Source of the DNA: Crambe crambe
Lineage: Eukaryota > Porifera > Demospongiae > Poecilosclerida > Crambeidae
Length of the DNA: 64,000 nt
Assembly (NCBI GenBank): GCA_963924555.1
Contig: OZ004586.1
Span: forward strand, 3,616,501 to 3,680,500
Direction: 5' to 3'
Shown here: piece after piece, positions 1 to 35,788 of the stretch
How the letters are laid out: each line of letters opens with the position of its first letter
How positions within the stretch are numbered: the first letter of the stretch is position 1
Program-made: the position numbers and the translations under genes
The notes under the pieces: model-generated
What the model saw: the letters and a program-made list of their open reading frames with translations, nothing else
What the model was told of the DNA's origin: nothing
The model's database searches: none

Positions 1-68
1 GTGCACCATATCTTTTTGATGATCCTTACCAGTTGTGTAGTTTATGATCACCAACAATGATTATGTAG

Positions 69-385
69 ATATCAGATCTAACTCTGATCTCTCGGCTAAC
101 CTGACCCAGTACAATCGGAATTTGCAACCTGATGAAAAGTTTGGACTACAGCACTTCACATACAACAACTCAAGGTTTTTTGATGTTATCTTTGGACACT
201 TGCAAACAACAGACTTTCAAGGAATAGTGGTAAAAATAATTATACGTCTTGGGGCTTCTTAACATAATTTACCTTTTTCATATAGCTAAGTTGACTGCTA
301 AACAGATTGTTGATATTACTCACACCATTTTTATTATTTTTCTTCATTTAACATGATATCAAAAGATTACTTTAAAAGATTTAGG

Positions 386-448
<63 letters not shown>

Positions 449-3400
449 CCTCTCCTCTCCTCTCCTCTCCCCCTTCCCCTCTTCTCTCTCCCTCACCAGG
501 GTCCTATCAGGTTTGACAGCAATGGACTGAGAATAGTGAACACAGTTGATATCTTCCAATACAGACCTGTACCAGGTAGTTATACACATAATAAGCTACA
601 TAGCTCCCCCCTTGGGACCAATGGATCCTGCCTGGTTGGAGTGGTGGTCTCATGCAGGCATGTAGAATGCCAAGGCGCAGATGTTACTTGTGCTGAGTCA
701 TGACTAATAATCATGTAAACAAGTAGAAAAGTAAGCAGTCAAATAATAGCATCTTGGAAAGCCAAGAATAAGAAGATAAGCAGTCATACAAAACGAATTC
801 AAATTTATCAGCTATCTAAAGGTTGAGATGTTCCCTGAGTATTGAAGGGGCTGATCTAGAAGGGGGTTCTTTCTTTGCAACTCTACTGTGCGCATAGTGA
901 GTGAGCGAAAAAAAAATTGGAAACCATCGTCCACTTTTATATAACCACGCCCCTTTTTCGGTAAAGTAAGCACTTCACACTAAGATGTGGGAGAGACAAG
1001 GGCAGTGACAGGGTCACTATGAATAGCAGGTTGAGAAGATGAATCCAGAGAAGATGAATCAGGATTATCAATCATAATTATGGGGCTCAGGGCTTGGTCT
1101 GTAATGGTTTTCTGATGTTTGCTGAACAGTAACAGTGGCTTATTTGAAACGTTAAAAATGTTAAAACAATGGTGGTTAGATATCCTGTTATCTAAATGCC
1201 TCAACCGGAGCCAAGCTACGACTTATTTATAAATCATGGCTAGGTAGCTAATAACTCATCTTTCTAAGACAAGAAAGTATGGCTGGCTGGCTGGCTGATC
1301 TACAGGCTATCAACGGACACTAATATGTTTTGTACAAATGAGCATGCGTTAATTAGAATAGTACGATCGATTGATCGAGCAGTTATAAGTAGTCATATAC
1401 TATGCTAAGCAGGTAGAGTCTGAGAGAGGCTAGCCGTCGGCGTTCTTCAGATCTTATAGTCGAGAGTATTGCCCTAAAAAGGGGGGGGATTCGGACGAAC
1501 TATGTCGAACCTTCTCAGCAATATTATTCCTACTTCACTCCTATTAGGCGTCCTAGGAGTGAAGTAGGAATAGTATTTTGGTAATATTGCTGTGGTTCTT
1601 GAGTTTGGTGATGGATGGTTACTTGACTCACTTGTTGTTGCTGAAGGGGGAGTGAAGTAGGGATTTAAGTTGGATATAGGTGTGGTTACTGAAATTAGGA
1701 GGGCTGAGAGTGATAGGAATAGTAATAATGCAGCTATATTTTATGGCTATCCCTACTTAACTTTTTATTTAGAAGAAATTTTTTGCGCTCATGTAATATA
1801 CAAGTGTGTTAGTGTGTTAGTATACTATGTATAAACATGCACTGATTAGTCATGAGTATTATCTACTGTACAAAAAGGTCGATGTTTTGTATCATTACAT
1901 CTTCATTGGATCTTGCTTGATCAGCACAGACTCGTACTTCAACATCACTGGTGACATTCTGGAAGAGATCTTTATGGAACCATGGCTTCCTCTCCCCTTC
2001 ACAGCAGGTGGAGAACCTCCCACATCCTTTACCATCCCACAGAGGGTCTTCCACATAGTAACGGTTAGTGTAGGTAGTGCGACTGCCAGTCTCACAGAAG
2101 AAATTATTTCCAATAAACTGTGGAATCAAGCCAGTGTAGGCAACATGTGATAAGGAGTTAACACATGGACAAGCGTATACATTATTCCCGGGAACTTCAT
2201 CGAGTGCAGCTGCAAATGTCCAGATGTGTTGCCTGGGAGAACTGCTGTGGGTAATACTAACACCATCCACATATGAATCATCGATAGTACGACCTTGATT
2301 AGTATAGTATGGATGGAAAGCATCAGTACTGTGATACTGGATGCCTATCACTCGACCACACACTTTTGAGAATGATACAGCATGGGTGAAGAACTTGGCA
2401 GAAGAACATCCAGTATTCACCCTCTTTATGACACAAACTCTTAGGAGAAGTGACTTTCCCTAGTCCAGCAGGACAACTGGAGCTGGTCTTGGTCATGTTG
2501 ACATTGGCCACTACGTGCGTCTCCCATGTGGCAGTACACACGGACAGGACCCAAGTCCTCCTGGATCCAGTAGTAACCAGACTCTGCCTCTGGCCTGAGG
2601 TTAGCTATCTGGTGGCATGAGGCTGCACTATAGGCTGGGATGTTTCCGATGTGTTGGGTGGAGGCCTAGCTTGTTCACAATACTTTCAATGTTCTTCAGC
2701 AATGCTTTGCTGCTGCACACTTTAGGAGAAAGGGCAGTGGAGTTATCAGGGAGGGGGGACATATCCACCGCCAAATAGAACTGGAGACAGCTAAGCAAAA
2801 TGAAGAGAATTTTAGCCATTAATCATTAAGAGGGTAGTTGCTGTAGAAGCTAGTTGAGTGAATTCTACCCATGCTTGTGCAGTAGTAATTGCTGTACTGC
2901 ACTTTTATAACCTCTATGTACAGCTTTTGAAATTTTTTTTTAAAAGCTTTTTTAGCAGAGTGGTCTGATAAAGTTCAACTAGTCTTTGAACAGTTCAGAG
3001 TTTATAATAATAGAGGTTAATTCCATAGTTCAAGATATCAAAGCTACCAACTGCAGCTGACATTAATCTACCAAGTAAATGATTTTATGTTTTCTCCCAG
3101 CTCAGGGGTATAGCTAAATATTATAAAGACCACTTAATTGTCATTCTGAATGGGTATGGCCGGTCACCAATCAATCACCAAATTTCCAAAAATGCATGTC
3201 CTTTAATTATAATTATGTCTCACAATGCACCATGCAGAAAATGGAACAGTCACCAAAAGGATAGCTGATATCAGGAGGGAGAATGGATCAGATAGAGAAG
3301 CAGAGCTCATATATCTGGAAGGAGAGAGCAAAGAAACAGTATTTCCACGTACGTAATAATTATGTATGTCAGATTTAGTTTCTGTACAAGAGTTTCATTA

Positions 3401-6400
3401 TGGATTTGCCCATTTCCATAACCATATTATGGAAGTGAGGGAATAAGGAAATGAAGGAATAATAAGTGACCATAATTATGTGGAAGTAAGTAAGGAAAGG
3501 AATTAAGGGACTTAAGAATAATGAGGGAATAATTATCGATAATTATAATTATGCATGGAGGGCATAATTATATTAAGTATCCTATGGAAGTAAGTTCACT
3601 TTCATCTTATAATATTCCCTCACTTATGGTCACTTACATTCATTTATATTCCCTCACCTATATTCCCTCTATACTCCCTCACTTACTTCCATATTATTAT
3701 GGTCACTTATATTCCCTCACTTACCTCCATATATGGTCACTTTTATTCTCTCACTTTCTTCACTTATACTCCCTCCATATTAGGTCACTTATATTATTCC
3801 CTCACTTGCTCTCCCTCATTTGCTTCGATATATGATCACTTATATACTCCCTCACTTATCTCCATATTAAATCACTTATATTCCCTCACTCTCCCTCATT
3901 TACTTCCATATATGGTCACTTATATACTCCCTCACTTATCTCCATATTAAATCACTTATATTCCCTCACTCTCCCTCATTTACTTCCATATATGAATTAC
4001 ATGGATTCATGAAGTGCAGTGCACACCACAACCTATACATAAACATTTTTGCTCCACAAAATCCACAAAATTTCCTTCCCCTGAACCCCTCACCCAAATA
4101 TACTTTGTTCTGCCCATTCTTTCCTCTCAAAGATTTAGTGTCAATGCAATTATAAAACAGTTCAACTTTGTACACACTCAGTGTACTTACTGAGGAACTA
4201 TGCTAGACAAATGACAGACTTTTTTTAAATGTCAGTTGGTGTGCCATTTGATGGTGTGCCATGTGAAGAGATTGTGACTGTTCATCCTGCCCTCACTGCT
4301 ATCTTCACCTTCTTTGCGATCATTGGAATAGCTTTGGCTCTGGTCGGCATCACTATTCAGCTTATTCTCAGGAATAAAGTGTATGTATTATTATGGATGT
4401 GGTGTGTGGGTGGGTGGGGGGGGGGGGGGGGGGGGGGGGTGAGAGAGAGAGAGAGAGAGAGAGAGATCAGTTAGCAATCAATCACAACTCTACATGTTAC
4501 CATTGTCCTCATTAATTACTTCATTAATATCTCATAACTAGACAGTTTTTTCCTTCATACTAATAACTATTAGCTCTCAATTACTAATAATTTCAGGGGC
4601 TATAGTGTCCAGCCATTGTATGTACAACAAACTACAATAGATATTAGGTTAATTAATTTGTTTGTTTTTTTTTGTTTTTTTTTTTATTTTTTGTTATTTT
4701 GTAGGATTATAGGTTTGAGCAGTCCTAACTTGAATGTGATTATTGGAATAGGGGCCATTATTCTCTACATCGACATCATCATCACTGTCATGCCCACTAA
4801 AGACATAATGGTCCAGACTGTCTTCTGCAATGTAAGTTCCATGCATGTGTTGGGTTGCCTGGATGTCAGGGCTGATGACAGCGCTCGAAGGCAGGTGATG
4901 GGTGACTGGGCCTGCCATACTAGGGGGAGTAGCAGTTATAAACTATAAACTAGCTGACTGAATATCTTGGGGGTCTACTTTTTGCAGGACACAACTAGTT
5001 TTAAATCCCCCCCCCCCCCCAACCTTTGACCAGCTACATTCCACATGGACCTTATGCTAGCACCACTCTTACTCCACACCACCCCCTACATGCAGCAGCT
5101 ATGCATGCTTCAACTTTGCTAGCTACACAGTTTTCTTTGTTCCTCAACAGATCACCCCTTGGTTGACAGCAATTGGATATTCTCTCTGTTACGGCACCAT
5201 TCTTGTCAAAATGGCACGGGTTTACTACATCTTCGATAATCCCATGAGAAGGAAAAAGAGAGTGAGTAATCTGTTTCAAATTCGACTCATCAGATTACAA
5301 TATAAAGCCTATACAAGATAGCTAGCATGTTATTTTGTTCCAAATTCTCTGAATTATTCTTGTGAGTATTTTCTTTCTTTTTTCCTTCGTGTAGGCTCTT
5401 CAAGATTGGATGCTCTCAATAGGAGTTGTGATTCTAGTGATGATAGATCTGATAATCCTTACGACATACACACTAGTGGAGGGGATCAGAGATGTGGACA
5501 GGCTTGCAGCGCATCAAATCAGCAACCCAGAAAATCGCCAAGATATCATTGGAGTAAGTTGTTGCATGAGGCCACTGACCCCTTGATCAATCGCTGTATC
5601 TGCTCTATTCTTCACCAAATTTCATATTTGAAACCAGGGTTTGATCTAGGAATTCCACCTTGGAGGGGAAGCTCATGGAACATGTGGCCATAAGGCCACG
5701 GTGGGGGGGATGTGCCCCCTCCTGCGCAGAGTGCGAAGCCAAAAATGCTTAAATTCTAAAATAATACTTAGAAGTATTTTTTAAATGCTTGGATCTTCAA
5801 AAGAAGTATTTTTGTCCTACTTTGGCAATATCTTGGAGGGGGGGGGGGGGGGGGGGGAAGTTGAGCTGTTTGGAGGGGAAGCTTCCCCTGCGCCCCCCTC
5901 CTTAGATGAATCCCTGGAAACACCAGCTGAGAGAGCTGATCAGCTATTCTATGAGCTGGTCTTTGATATTTGAAATTTGGTTAAGAATTGAGTAAGTTAT
6001 AAATTAATGGTATCAAGTGAACCACAAATAGGATTTTTGCTGATGACATGTAGTAGCTAACTGATGTTTTATGTATGTACTTCATGAATGATTTGCTGCT
6101 CAAATAATGCATATGATAGCACACCATGGATATAGCTACCTGTGATTAGAAGAAAATTCTTTTTATTGTTCATAATTTTCTATCTCCAAAGAGAGGATAA
6201 CCTCTCTACAATGGATAGAATGGCTATCCCTAGTGTGTCCATTATCCATTGTGGTCTGCAATTTCTACTTTTATTACTTATGCCTGTATCCACCCGGTCC
6301 CTCCCTGCAGGTACATGAAAAAGTGCTGCGCTACTTCGTGTTAGATTGTCATAGCCTAGATCGCTCCATAACGCTTGGTGTGCTCTATGGCTACAAGATG

Positions 6401-7718
6401 GTGCTTCAAATCATCGCCCTCATTATTGCCTTCACCATCCGCAAGGTCAAAATCAAAGGCCTGAATGATACCAAATACATAGCAGTGGCCGTCTATATCA
6501 CAAGCATCATCACGGCAATGACTATTGTCATCACCTTTACCTTAGACCAGCATATCAACATATTCGGTTCCATCTTTGGGATTGGTTTCTTCATTGTGAC
6601 CACTGTGATCCTTGGCTTGGTCATGCTACCACCAGTGAGTCAATTGAATATTTTGTGTATATGCCTGCAATTTCTGTAAGCTAGATAGTTGTTTTTTCAG
6701 CTCTTGTCATGTCTTCAATAATGATTGGACTATTTCTACACTACGTAGTTCCAAGGCTATCCAGAACTGGAGTATAAATGATTATCATAATAATCTGTTG
6801 ATCACTTGCATTAGTTATGCAAACTAGTTGCAGAACTGAGTGTTGACTCTAGCTTTCCAGCAAGGAATGCTTACTTATAGTAAAAGCAGATGTGACAGTC
6901 AAAATCACGTATTCATTTTTGGCCACTGTTTGAGCTTTGGTTCACCGCAACTCATGACTACTAGTGAATAGTCTAACCAAAAATTTGGAACTAAAATATA
7001 TTTGAGGAGTAGCAAATGGAAGATTTCTACATGAGACTGTCACAGATAGCTAGATTATGAGACGAATTTAGCCATATCATTATGAAGATTTGAATTGTTA
7101 CTTAGACTGTAGTCAGAATTAGCTATACCAACTGATATGCATTGTAGCTACAGCTAGTTAAAGCAGTGCATATCTTTGTGACTAATATTTTTTTCCTAGA
7201 TAATTGGTCATATACAAGATCCCAAAGGGGAGAAGGTCTTTCTAAGAAGCACAGAGGCTGGTACCAACAATAACAGCCTAAATCCGGTTTCCTTTCCCTT
7301 GCAGAAGAAATCAGGAACCAATGGTGGTAGTAGTAGTAGTGGTGAGGACAGAGCACCTCCTTTCTTTATTAAAATGAGGCCAAAGAGCAACAGTATCAGT
7401 GTTGTCGATTCCCAAAGACAAAAAAGCAATTCTCTTAGTATCAGTGATGACTCTGTTGAAGCATTGAAGAAGAAGATAATTGAGCTGGAGAAAATCATTT
7501 CATATAATCAGGTAAGAGCATTATTACATGTACTTTAGCTGGCATAAGTATCTTTATAACACTTTCAGGACAGCTCTGCAGATCATGAAACTCCACCAGT
7601 CACAACTCACAAGTCACGAGTAGTGACTATTTCTGAAGACTCTTCTACCTCTAAAGAGACCAGCAATGAAAGAAGCAATGTTCATGAAATTCACTCTTCA
7701 GTTAATGATCATAGCTAA
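69..7718 (+). CDS. GABA-B-like class C GPCR, copy A (3' part, 5' end outside window)
   Basis: Exons read as 69-229, 500-575, 4236-4380, 4705-4831, 5151-5261, 5395-5553, 6311-6634, 7200-7511 and 7569-7718 (TAA); all have AG/GT borders and compatible phases. The first two encode the end of the extracellular Venus-flytrap domain (motif FQGIVGPIRFDSNGLR). Exon 4236 carries membrane segment 1; the next exons carry TM2, TM3 (with the conserved Cys before it) and TM4. Exon 6311 carries extracellular loop 2 (DCHSLDRS, the disulfide partner) and TM5-TM7. The tail has a short coiled coil (VEALKKKIIELEKII) and a Ser/Thr-rich end. The order matches metabotropic GABA-B receptors, which signal through Gi/o proteins at the plasma membrane; the ligand is not deducible. 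The exons before position 69 lie outside the window. It is nearly identical to the complete copy B downstream. The 3.6-kb intron 576-4235 contains an antisense pseudogene. Confidence 0.86.
383..450. repeat. (CT)n tract before a splice acceptor
   Basis: A CT dinucleotide run with one interruption and a CTCTC tail lies upstream of the acceptor for exon 500-575 in copy A. The equivalent tract in copy B (24201-24320) is much longer. The long Arg-Glu or Ser-Leu readings of this stretch are microsatellite artefacts. Confidence 0.95.
576..1520. other. Intron sequence without a recognised gene
   Basis: Left part of the long intron of receptor copy A. The stretch 590-850 aligns with 24440-24640 plus 25324-25450 of copy B, minus the 669-bp element found there. 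A TATATAAAAG motif on the minus strand near 935-950 and a 74-codon minus-strand frame (980-1204) were seen. Neither has recognisable homology and no gene is claimed. Confidence 0.5.
1520..1800. repeat. Half copy of a fold-back element
   Basis: This segment, from the palindromic centre CTCCTATTAGGCGTCCTAGG outwards to TTTAGAAGAAATTTTTTGCG, repeats the right arm of the perfect fold-back at 38394-38832. The left arm is missing here. It sits immediately downstream (in gene sense) of the antisense fibrinogen-motif pseudogene, as the complete copy does at 38.4-38.9 kb, so it probably moved with that block. Confidence 0.8.
1863..2819 (-). pseudogene. Fibrinogen-motif secreted protein, decayed copy nested in receptor copy A
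   Basis: The minus-strand reading starts with an ATG and signal-like peptide (MAKILFILLSCLQFYLAVD) at 2819 and ends with ...IDLFVQ and a stop at 1863. The open C-terminal half (1863-2420) matches the intact 328-aa paralogues at 35.8 and 38.9 kb. Upstream, the frame breaks near 2640, and about 17 bp are missing around 2510, where paralogues encode PCGEGVWMRV; a further break lies near 2425. It lies entirely inside the 576-4235 intron of the receptor, on the opposite strand. Sequencing error is possible but several independent lesions make a pseudogene likelier. Confidence 0.8.
3400..3990. repeat. Degenerate minisatellite (CCCTCACTTACTTCCATAT-like)
   Basis: Repeats of roughly 35-40 bp built from TTCCATATATGGTCACTTAT and ATTCCCTCACTTAC occur; the first part (3400-3550) is in the opposite orientation to the rest. 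The corresponding place in copy B (29180-29560) holds the same repeat with fewer units, showing copy-number change since the duplication. Translated frames across it are repeat artefacts. Confidence 0.85.
4418..4467. repeat. Poly-G plus (GA)n next to a splice donor
   Basis: A G homopolymer followed by a GA run begins about 40 bp after the donor of exon 4236-4380. The same arrangement is found after the paralogous exon at 30210-30298, where the GA run is longer. Confidence 0.95.
5635..5916. mobile_element. MITE with CAG...CTG ends and 5-bp TSD (GAAAC)
   Basis: It begins CAGGGTTTGATCTAG and ends CTTAGATGAATCCCTG, and is flanked by GAAAC at 5630-5634 and 5917-5921. Copy B at about 31470 has one GAAAC and no insert, giving a clean empty site. 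It contains a poly-G run and no transposase. Termini resemble those of the elements at 20639, 23856, 29591 and 58500. Confidence 0.88.
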
Positions 7719-9261
7719 TATCAGTTTGTAATCAAGTTAACAACTGTTAAACATGATCACTGCAAGTACTGCATACTGTAGTTATTTTGACTTTAAACAA
7801 TCACTTTACAACATGTTAGCTACTGTAGGCACTTCATGGCTAGCTAAAATTAATATTGGCAATAGCTAGCTATACAAGTGGACTGTGTTATATGTGTGAA
7901 AATGACACCAGGTACACACGACTGTACTTTCTAAGCACAGTATCTAGGAGTGTCTCAGTGTCTGTCTGGCATAGCTAGAGGTGAGTATCTTGGGAGCACA
8001 GAGGGTATTTTTTCTCTTGTTTGTTTGTTTGTTTGTTTGTTTGTTTTGTTATTTATAACCAACTGAACTAGCTATAGTCATTGACTAATAGCTACTAACA
8101 GGCTCCCGGGACCAACAGCTTTACATCCCTTCCAAAGGATGCAGTGTCAGAGACACCTCCACAACTGAGGGGTGGAGCTGGGTGGACTCCAGTAGACCCT
8201 GCCTGGTGGGAGTGGTAATCACAACCTCAACCTGCACAGGAGGTCCACCAACTCACCACCATCCCACTTTGCACCAGCCTTTCCATGAGGTCACCCATCC
8301 ATGTACTGGGCTGGCCCAGCACTGCTTGACTAGCAAATTAAGCTAGCCAGGTGGGCAGTTATTACACTCACAGTGTCAGTACAGACATTATAGTTAATCA
8401 CACCGGCCCATAACACCCCATTCTTTACGGTATATTTCAGCAATCAAACTAGATCAAATTTTAATAAGCAAAAATGAATAAACAAAATCAACTCTCTCAT
8501 AACTGTATTCAATTTCACTACGTATGTCAAGGGGTTACTTACGTAAGTCTCTTGTTGAAGGAAGTTTTCACGTGTGCTTTGGATCAGATCTTATTACCAT
8601 TCTAAACTTCATATTATTGTGAAATTGTACCTTTTCTCAAATGCTGTTACGTCATAATTAATTTTAGGAGATCAAGGCATGCATGCATGAGTGCAGAACT
8701 TGAGTATCATAAGCATGGGGTTCACAAAACCATCTGATTGTATCATTAACAATTTTTGCTAAATGAAAACATTTCTCCTACCAACCACCATTGAGATTAA
8801 GTGTAATGTTATGTAGGTACGTATGTGCAAGGAGTTGAAGAATGCTTAGATGCATGTATGAAATTTTATACGCTAAATTTTATATCCAGGAAGGGCTAGG
8901 GCTAGGAGGGATTATAGTCTGGTGAACCGTCCCTTGCCACTTCCACAGCACTGAATGTATTGCATCACCACCACACGACATCAGAAGTGGCTGGGGATGT
9001 TCACCAGACCAGGGGTAATTAAGCAATACCATACATAATAATTATGAGCTTACTCAAAAATAAGAAGTATTTCACATACATACTCACTTTTTTGGAGTAC
9101 GTATATGCTTTACAGTTTCTTGTAGACACCTGGTGTTCCTAACTTCCTATAAGGCAAGGCGGATATGTATGTCTGAGGGTACTAGGAATTTCATGTATGT
9201 GGTTGAAGTGCCTACGAGTTAATGGGCATGCGCGCACGAAGTATAGTTTTGTATTTACTCC
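7719..9261. other. Intergenic region between receptor copies A and B
   Basis: Contains a (TTTG)n run at 8019-8045, a 5S-rRNA-like SINE on the minus strand, and a small hairpin element near 8930-9005 with arms TCTGGTGAAC and GTTCACCAGA. No coding potential was recognised. The promoter of copy B should lie in the last few hundred bases; no clear TATA box was picked out. Confidence 0.6.
8019..8420 (-). mobile_element. 5S-rRNA-derived SINE (SINE3-like)
   Basis: On the minus strand, the stretch 8330 to 8289 matches the internal promoter of 5S rRNA: TCAAGCAG, then AGTAC, then GGATGGGTGACC, with the same spacing as 5S box A / intermediate element / box C (42 bases in all). A (CAAA)n run at 8019-8045 lies at the other end, as expected for a SINE tail. 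Closely related copies lie at 33600-34020 and, shorter, at 42907-43135. The boundaries at the 5' end are approximate. Confidence 0.65.
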
Positions 9262-33270
<24,009 letters not shown>

Positions 33271-33599
33271 CTAATATCAGTTTGTAATCAAGTTAACAAC
33301 TGTTAAACATGATCACTGCAAGTAGCTACTGCATACTGTAGTTATTTTGACTTTAAACAATCACTTCACAATAATATGTTAGCTACTTAAAATAGTGTAA
33401 TAGCACTTCATGGCTAGCTAAAATTAATATTGGCAATAGAGCTAGCTATACATGCGGACTGTGTTATATGCGTGAAAATGACACCAGGTACACACGACTG
33501 TGCTTTCTAAGCACAGTATCTAGGAGTGTCTCAGTGTCTGTCTGGCATAGCTAGAGGTGAGTATCTTGGGAGCACAGAGGGTGTTTTTTTTCTCTCGTT

Positions 33600-34020
33600 T
33601 TTTGTTTGTTTGTTTATTTGTTGTTGTTGTTGTTGTTTATAACCAATTCACAAGTGGCTGACGAGGAACCTGAACTATAGCCATTGGCTAATACTAACAG
33701 GCCCCCCGGGATCAACAGCTTTACATCCCTTCCGAAGGATGTAGTGTCAGAGACACCTCCACAACTGAGGGGTGGAGCTGGGTGGACTCCAGTAGACCCT
33801 GCCTGGTGGGAGTGGTAATCACAGCCTCAACCTGCACAGGAAGTCCACCAACTCACCACCATCTCACTTTGCACCAGCCTTTCCATGAGGTCACCCATCC
33901 ATGTATACTGGGCTGGCTCAGCACTGCTTAACTAGCAAATTAAGCTAGCCAGGTGGACAGCTGCTATTACACTCACAGTGTCAGTACAGACATTATAATC
34001 ACACAGGCCCATAACACACC
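33600..34020 (-). mobile_element. 5S-rRNA-derived SINE, second copy
   Basis: Same layout as the 8.0-8.4 kb copy: T-rich (TTTG)n/(TTG)n at the left, 5S-like box A to box C at about 33930-33888 on the minus strand, with a 2-bp insertion inside the box region. May descend from the same insertion by duplication of the receptor block rather than by a new transposition. Confidence 0.6.
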
Positions 34021-34519
34021 ATTTTTTACGGTGTATATTTCAGCAATCAAACTAATAAGCAAAAATGAATAAACACAATCAACTCTCTCATACGTAGCTT
34101 ATGTGTGATTATACAGACCTACCATGTCTGTGTCCAGGCATCATGCTCTCACACATGAGCTTGTTCTTGTGGCTAATATAGCTATAATATAATAAGATAG
34201 CTATCCTGTTGTTATTAAATGACTAATTAATTCTGTTTAGACTTCTTTGTGGGTTGGTATTTTTGTGAGTCTCAATGAACCTTGGTATTGTACACATAAC
34301 TTGAACCTGACCATACTCCCTCAAGCCATGCATGTCCTAAATCAGGTGGAGCTTCCTGACTTATCTCACCACACCAGACTTGGAGTGTTCATGCAGATAG
34401 CTAGCAATGGGGGTGTAGTCTCATGATGAGTCTCCCCTAGCTGTACTGTAGCTACTTTCAATATGAGTACAATAATCAATACAATTATCAATAATAGGGT
34501 GGCCTGCCCATTTTAGTAT

Positions 34520-34640
34520 ACTATAGTTCAGGCTTTCGACTGCCTCGTGTACCTGGGGTGTACCGCGGCACCATTTCTCCCACCCTGGACTCCCAGTGGA
34601 GGGTTGGTAAGAATGATACGATCGCTTCTCTCTCTCTCCC
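34520..34640 (-). pseudogene. Chimeric remnant of the GPI-protein and alpha-kinase genes
   Basis: The left part (GCCTCGTGTACCTGGGGTGT) matches codons just after the signal peptide of the minus-strand gene at 43993-44745. It runs directly into CTGGACTCCCAGTGGAG and AAGAATGATACGATCGCTT, which match the alpha-kinase exon near 46200-46250. The 1.5 kb between these in the parental locus is missing. Confidence 0.75.
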
Positions 34641-35002
34641 TTACTCCCTCCATCTCTCCCTCCCTCCCTCCCTCCTGATAGTTAGCTCCTCTCTCATTAA
34701 AGTTCATTCAGTTCGCTCTTCAATTACTACAGTATACAGTTTGTGAATAGTGAACTACTTATTATGATGATTCACATACATGCACAATAATTATGTGCTG
34801 AATCATGAATGCATTAGAGGATCCCTTATCCACACACAATATTATGCCTAAGGTAGCAAAGTTATTTATTGCTACGTATGTACACTGAGTAAGAGAAAGA
34901 AGCATGAAAAAAAGTAGCAGTACCTAGAGCTAACTAGCTCCAATGTTCTAACTACGTAATGCTACTGTGCACAATTCTCGTTTAGTTCAAGTTCAGCACT
35001 CA

Positions 35003-35532
35003 TCACTGCACGTAGAGTGAGAGTATTTCAATCAGAACATCTTCACCAACTCCAGATCTTGCTTCATCAGCACAGACTCGCACTTCAATATCACTGGTGA
35101 CATTCTGGAGGAGATCTTTATGGAACCATGGCTTCCTCTCATCCCTCGTCCCATCCCACAGAGGGTCTTCCACATAGTAACGGTTAGTGTAGGTAGTGCG
35201 ACTGCCAGTCTCACAGAAGAAATTATTTCCAATAAACTGTGGAATCAAGCCAGTGTAGGCAACATGTGATAAGGAGTTAACACATGGACAAGCGTATACA
35301 TTATTCCCGGGAACTTCATCGAGTGCAGCTGCAAATGTCCAGATGTGTTGCCTGGGAGAACTGCTGTGGGTAATACTAACACCATCCACATATGAATCAT
35401 CGATAGTACGACCTTGATTAGTATAGTATGGATGGAAAGCATCAGTACTGTGATACTGGATGCCTATCACTCGACCACACACTTTTGAGAATGATACAGC
35501 ATGGGTGAAGAACTTGGCAGAAGAACATCCAA
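35003..35532 (-). pseudogene. Fibrinogen-motif secreted protein, 5'-truncated mosaic copy
   Basis: Only the C-terminal half is present (from GCSSAKFFTHAVSF to the stop at 35003). The tail (CADEARSGVGEDVLIEILSL) is of the 41.6-kb type, while the middle is of the 38.9-kb type. Between DPLWDG and ERKPWF the GCGRFSTCCEG segment is replaced by a short deletion. Past 35532 the sequence switches to flank otherwise found at about 27333. No start codon or signal peptide. Confidence 0.85.
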
Positions 35533-35788
35533 GATTATCCCATTTTACTATAATGCAGTGGGGTGAGTACATGTTGATGATAGTCACTGAAATAATTATG
35601 AGCGCATTAGCTTGCTACGTGCAGACGATGGTTAGGGAATATTAGTATACTGTAATATACAAATGTGTTAGCATACTATGTAATATACAAGTCTGTTAGT
35701 ATACTATGTAATATACAAATGTGTTAGTAATATACAAGTGTGTTAGTACACTATGTATAAATATGCACTGATTAGTCATGAGTATTAT

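Larger units (their letters stand above)
33271..34990. other. Intergenic block of duplicated fragments
   Basis: Contains the second 5S-like SINE (33600-34020). A remnant at about 34260-34330 matches the orphan exon at 43605-43680, but its acceptor is lost and it has stops. A chimeric remnant lies at 34520-34640. The right end (about 34760-35000) matches the 3' flank of the 41.6-kb gene. The pattern shows block duplication followed by deletions. Confidence 0.65.

Noticed and set aside
980..1204. 74-codon minus-strand frame with a nearby TATA-like motif
   Set aside because: No homology, no splice or family evidence; chance frame in an intron.
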